The notes under the pieces are model-generated. The model saw only the letters and a program-made list of their open reading frames with translations. It searched no databases and was not told where the DNA came from. A stretch of DNA of 33,535 nt from Clostridia bacterium. Its GTDB lineage: Bacteria > Bacillota > Clostridia > Christensenellales > CAG-138. Positions within the stretch are counted from its first letter, which is position 1. Every line of letters starts with the position of its first letter. Location: assembly GCA_030527165.1 (NCBI GenBank), contig JAUNBH010000013.1:1-33535 (forward strand), given 5' to 3'. Position numbers and translations under genes: made by a program. This document shows positions 31,782 through 33,535 of the stretch, in pieces.

Positions 31782-33047
31782 ATGGCATTCACATCAGCGT
31801 CTTCAAGAGCACGCGCTTTGGTGGAATCGGCGGAGCGTGACTTGACTGTCGTATACGAGCGCATACACTCTGTGGAATACGCCGTGCAAGAGCGCGTTTT
31901 GCGCGCGTTTTCCTGCGAGGAGATAAGCGCGCGGCACTTTGCACCTACATACGGCTATGGGTACGATGACATCGCGCGAGACGCGCTGGACAGAGTGTTT
32001 GCCCACTCTTTTGAGTGCGAGGATGCGCTCGTGCGCCCGCAGTTGGTATCTGGCACGCATGCCATATTCACGGCGCTCGATGGTCTCCTGCAAGCTGGTA
32101 ATACGCTATTATCTATAACAGGTAAGCCCTATGATACGCTGGAGAGCGCGATAGGTCTGTCGGACGGCGGCGCTCGGGGATCGCTCATCGGCAAGGGAGT
32201 GAAGTACAAGCAGCACGAGCTGTGCGACGGTAGCTGCATGGATGTAAACGCGCTCGACATGGCATTATGCCAAGACACGAGCATTAAAGTGGTTTACATA
32301 CAGCGTTCGCGCGGGTATGATTGGCGCGACTCGATTGACCTCTCGCAAATTGCCGCTGTTTGCGCTGTCGTGCACAGTCATCCAGGCGTGTGTGTGATGC
32401 TCGACAATTGCTACGGCGAGTTTACGGACTTTCACGAGCCGACTCACTACGGCGTTGATATAATGGCTGGGTCGCTAATTAAGAATCCCGGCGGCGGCAT
32501 TGCGCCGACAGGCGGGTATGTATGCGGAAAACACGTACTTGTGGAGCTAATTTCTAACAGGTTGACGGTGCCCGGAACCGGACGCGAGGTCGGCTCATAC
32601 GCGGCGTCCTATCAGCCGTTCTACCAGGGGTTGTTCATAGCGCCGCACGTTACGGCAAATGCGCTAAAGAGCGCAGCTCTGTTTGCCAGAGTGTTTGAAT
32701 TGTTGGGAATGAACACGCTGCCCGCGTCAAACGCAGTTCGTTCGGACATTGTTCAGTCCGTAAGATTTAAAGATGCAGCGTCGCTCATAGCATTCTGCCG
32801 GAGCATACAGGCGGTTTCTCCTGTTGACAGCCATGTAACTCCATACCCATGGGACATGCCCGGTTATTCGGATCAAGTCATCATGGCCGCCGGCGCATTT
32901 GTGCAGGGCTCGTCCATTGAGTTGAGCGCTGACGCACCAATACGCGAGCCATATACGGCTTACGTGCAGGGCGCGCTTACATACGGGCACGGCAGGATTG
33001 CTGTCATGGCTGCCGTCGACGCACTGCGCGCTAATACCGGCGAATGA
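31782..33047 (+). CDS. ynbB: YnbB-type PLP enzyme (methionine gamma-lyase family / 'aluminum resistance' protein)
   Basis: This 421-residue fold-type I PLP protein belongs to the family often annotated as methionine gamma-lyase or aluminum resistance protein (PF06838). The cofactor lysine is in AGSLIKNPGGGIAPTGGYV, preceded by the aspartate in VMLDNCYGEF; N-terminal RHFAPTYGYGYDDIARD and VSGTHAIFTALDGLL are family segments. The true substrate is not established. It starts 3 bases after hfq with AGGTG upstream and corresponds to the ynbB position downstream of hfq in Bacillus. Its 3' end overlaps the convergent lexA by 17 bases. Confidence 0.92.
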   Translation: MAFTSASSRARALVESAERDLTVVYERIHSVEYAVQERVLRAFSCEEISARHFAPTYGYGYDDIARDALDRVFAHSFECEDALVRPQLVSGTHAIFTALDGLLQAGNTLLSITGKPYDTLESAIGLSDGGARGSLIGKGVKYKQHELCDGSCMDVNALDMALCQDTSIKVVYIQRSRGYDWRDSIDLSQIAAVCAVVHSHPGVCVMLDNCYGEFTDFHEPTHYGVDIMAGSLIKNPGGGIAPTGGYVCGKHVLVELISNRLTVPGTGREVGSYAASYQPFYQGLFIAPHVTANALKSAALFARVFELLGMNTLPASNAVRSDIVQSVRFKDAASLIAFCRSIQAVSPVDSHVTPYPWDMPGYSDQVIMAAGAFVQGSSIELSADAPIREPYTAYVQGALTYGHGRIAVMAAVDALRANTGE

Positions 33048-33535
33048 GTCCGACTACTTTTCCGACGAGGTCGACGCGCTCTTTGCCCACGATTATGGGC
33101 TGCATTGCCGCATTCTCGGGTTGTAGGCGCACGGTGGTACTCTCTATGTACACGCGTTTGACGGTGGCTGTGTCACCGTCCACTCGCACGACGGCAATGT
33201 CGCCGTTCTCGATAGCCAATGAGTTGTTAACCAGCACCATGTCGCCATTGAGTATTCCCGCGTCAACCATACTGTCGCCTGCAATGCTCAATGCAAATAC
33301 CTCTGTCGGCTTTGCGCCCTTTAAAAGCGAGCTCGGCAGAGAAAACGTATCCTGTATGTTGTCAGCGGCATATATCGGTTGACCAGCAGCTACAGTGCCG
33401 ACGAGAGCCACGGGCGTTACGCCCTTGTCGCTCATGTGCAGTGTTATGGAGCGCTGCTTGTTGCTCGGCATATCTATGTAGCCGAGGCGCTGAAGCACCT
33501 TCAGGTGCGCATGCACGGTAGAAGTTGATTTCAGC
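33031..33535 (-). CDS. lexA: SOS repressor LexA (N-terminus cut by window edge)
   Basis: The minus-strand frame runs off the right edge; about 167 codons are visible and the first helix-turn-helix part is missing. The visible part begins LKSTSTVHAHLKVLQRLGYI, the recognition-helix end of a LexA DNA-binding domain. The self-cleavage Ala-Gly bond is in VAAGQPIYA; the catalytic serine is in GDSMVDAGI and the lysine in TATVKRVYI. LexA represses DNA-damage genes until RecA triggers cleavage. Its promoter and any SOS box lie outside the window. The 3' end overlaps the convergent ynbB gene by 17 bases. Confidence 0.96.
   Translation of the reverse strand, partial: LKSTSTVHAHLKVLQRLGYIDMPSNKQRSITLHMSDKGVTPVALVGTVAAGQPIYAADNIQDTFSLPSSLLKGAKPTEVFALSIAGDSMVDAGILNGDMVLVNNSLAIENGDIAVVRVDGDTATVKRVYIESTTVRLQPENAAMQPIIVGKERVDLVGKVVGLIRRY

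Overview
The window is a gene-dense chromosomal segment of about 50% GC from a low-GC-lineage Gram-positive (Bacillota), most likely an uncultured anaerobic, probably spore-forming member of the Clostridia. Evidence: Bacillota-type gene order (rplS-rbgA-rnhB-yraN-comM-dprA-topA-trmFO-hslVU and miaB-mutS-mutL-miaA-hfq-ynbB-lexA), strong GGAGG-type ribosome binding sites, an RbgA-type GTPase, a cysteine desulfurase/ThiI pair lacking a rhodanese domain, and a clear YunB sporulation protein behind a sigma-E-like promoter. No phage, transposase, CRISPR array or plasmid gene was found.

Layout. Positions 1-2447: rplS with its own promoter, leader and attenuator-like terminator, then rbgA, rnhB and yraN in overlapping order. 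Positions 2454-7033: a promoter, a giant 1340-residue membrane glycosyltransferase (lipoprotein-like signal, carbohydrate-binding-like domain, first GT-C-like membrane domain, discoidin-like domain, protein O-mannosyltransferase-type second domain) and a GtrA-family membrane protein; this pair sits inside the otherwise conserved yraN-comM junction. Positions 7023-15066: comM, dprA, topA, trmFO, hslV and hslU. Positions 15074-15889 (minus): an unrecognised membrane protein. Positions 15937-19215: pepT and threonine synthase, then yunB. Positions 19212-21546 (minus): a cysteine desulfurase and thiI, a sulfur-transfer pair for tRNA 4-thiouridine and/or thiamine.

Positions 21700-24550 form the least ordinary part. 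Three tRNA genes (Thr-CGT, Pro-CGG, Leu-CAA) carry near-identical terminators and surround roughly 1.4 kb with few genes: one TIGR04076-like small protein, one 67-residue minus-strand protein of unknown function, and several perfect hairpins that no coding gene explains. A nucleotidyltransferase-fold protein follows.

Positions 24570-33047 are one long operon from a strong promoter: miaB, mutS, mutL, miaA, hfq and a YnbB-type PLP enzyme, with overlaps or gaps of only a few bases. It joins two tRNA A37-modifying enzymes with mismatch repair and an RNA chaperone. A 5'-truncated lexA converges on it at the right edge. Most vegetative promoters seen share a TATAAT-like -10, a TGn extension and a 17-bp spacer.
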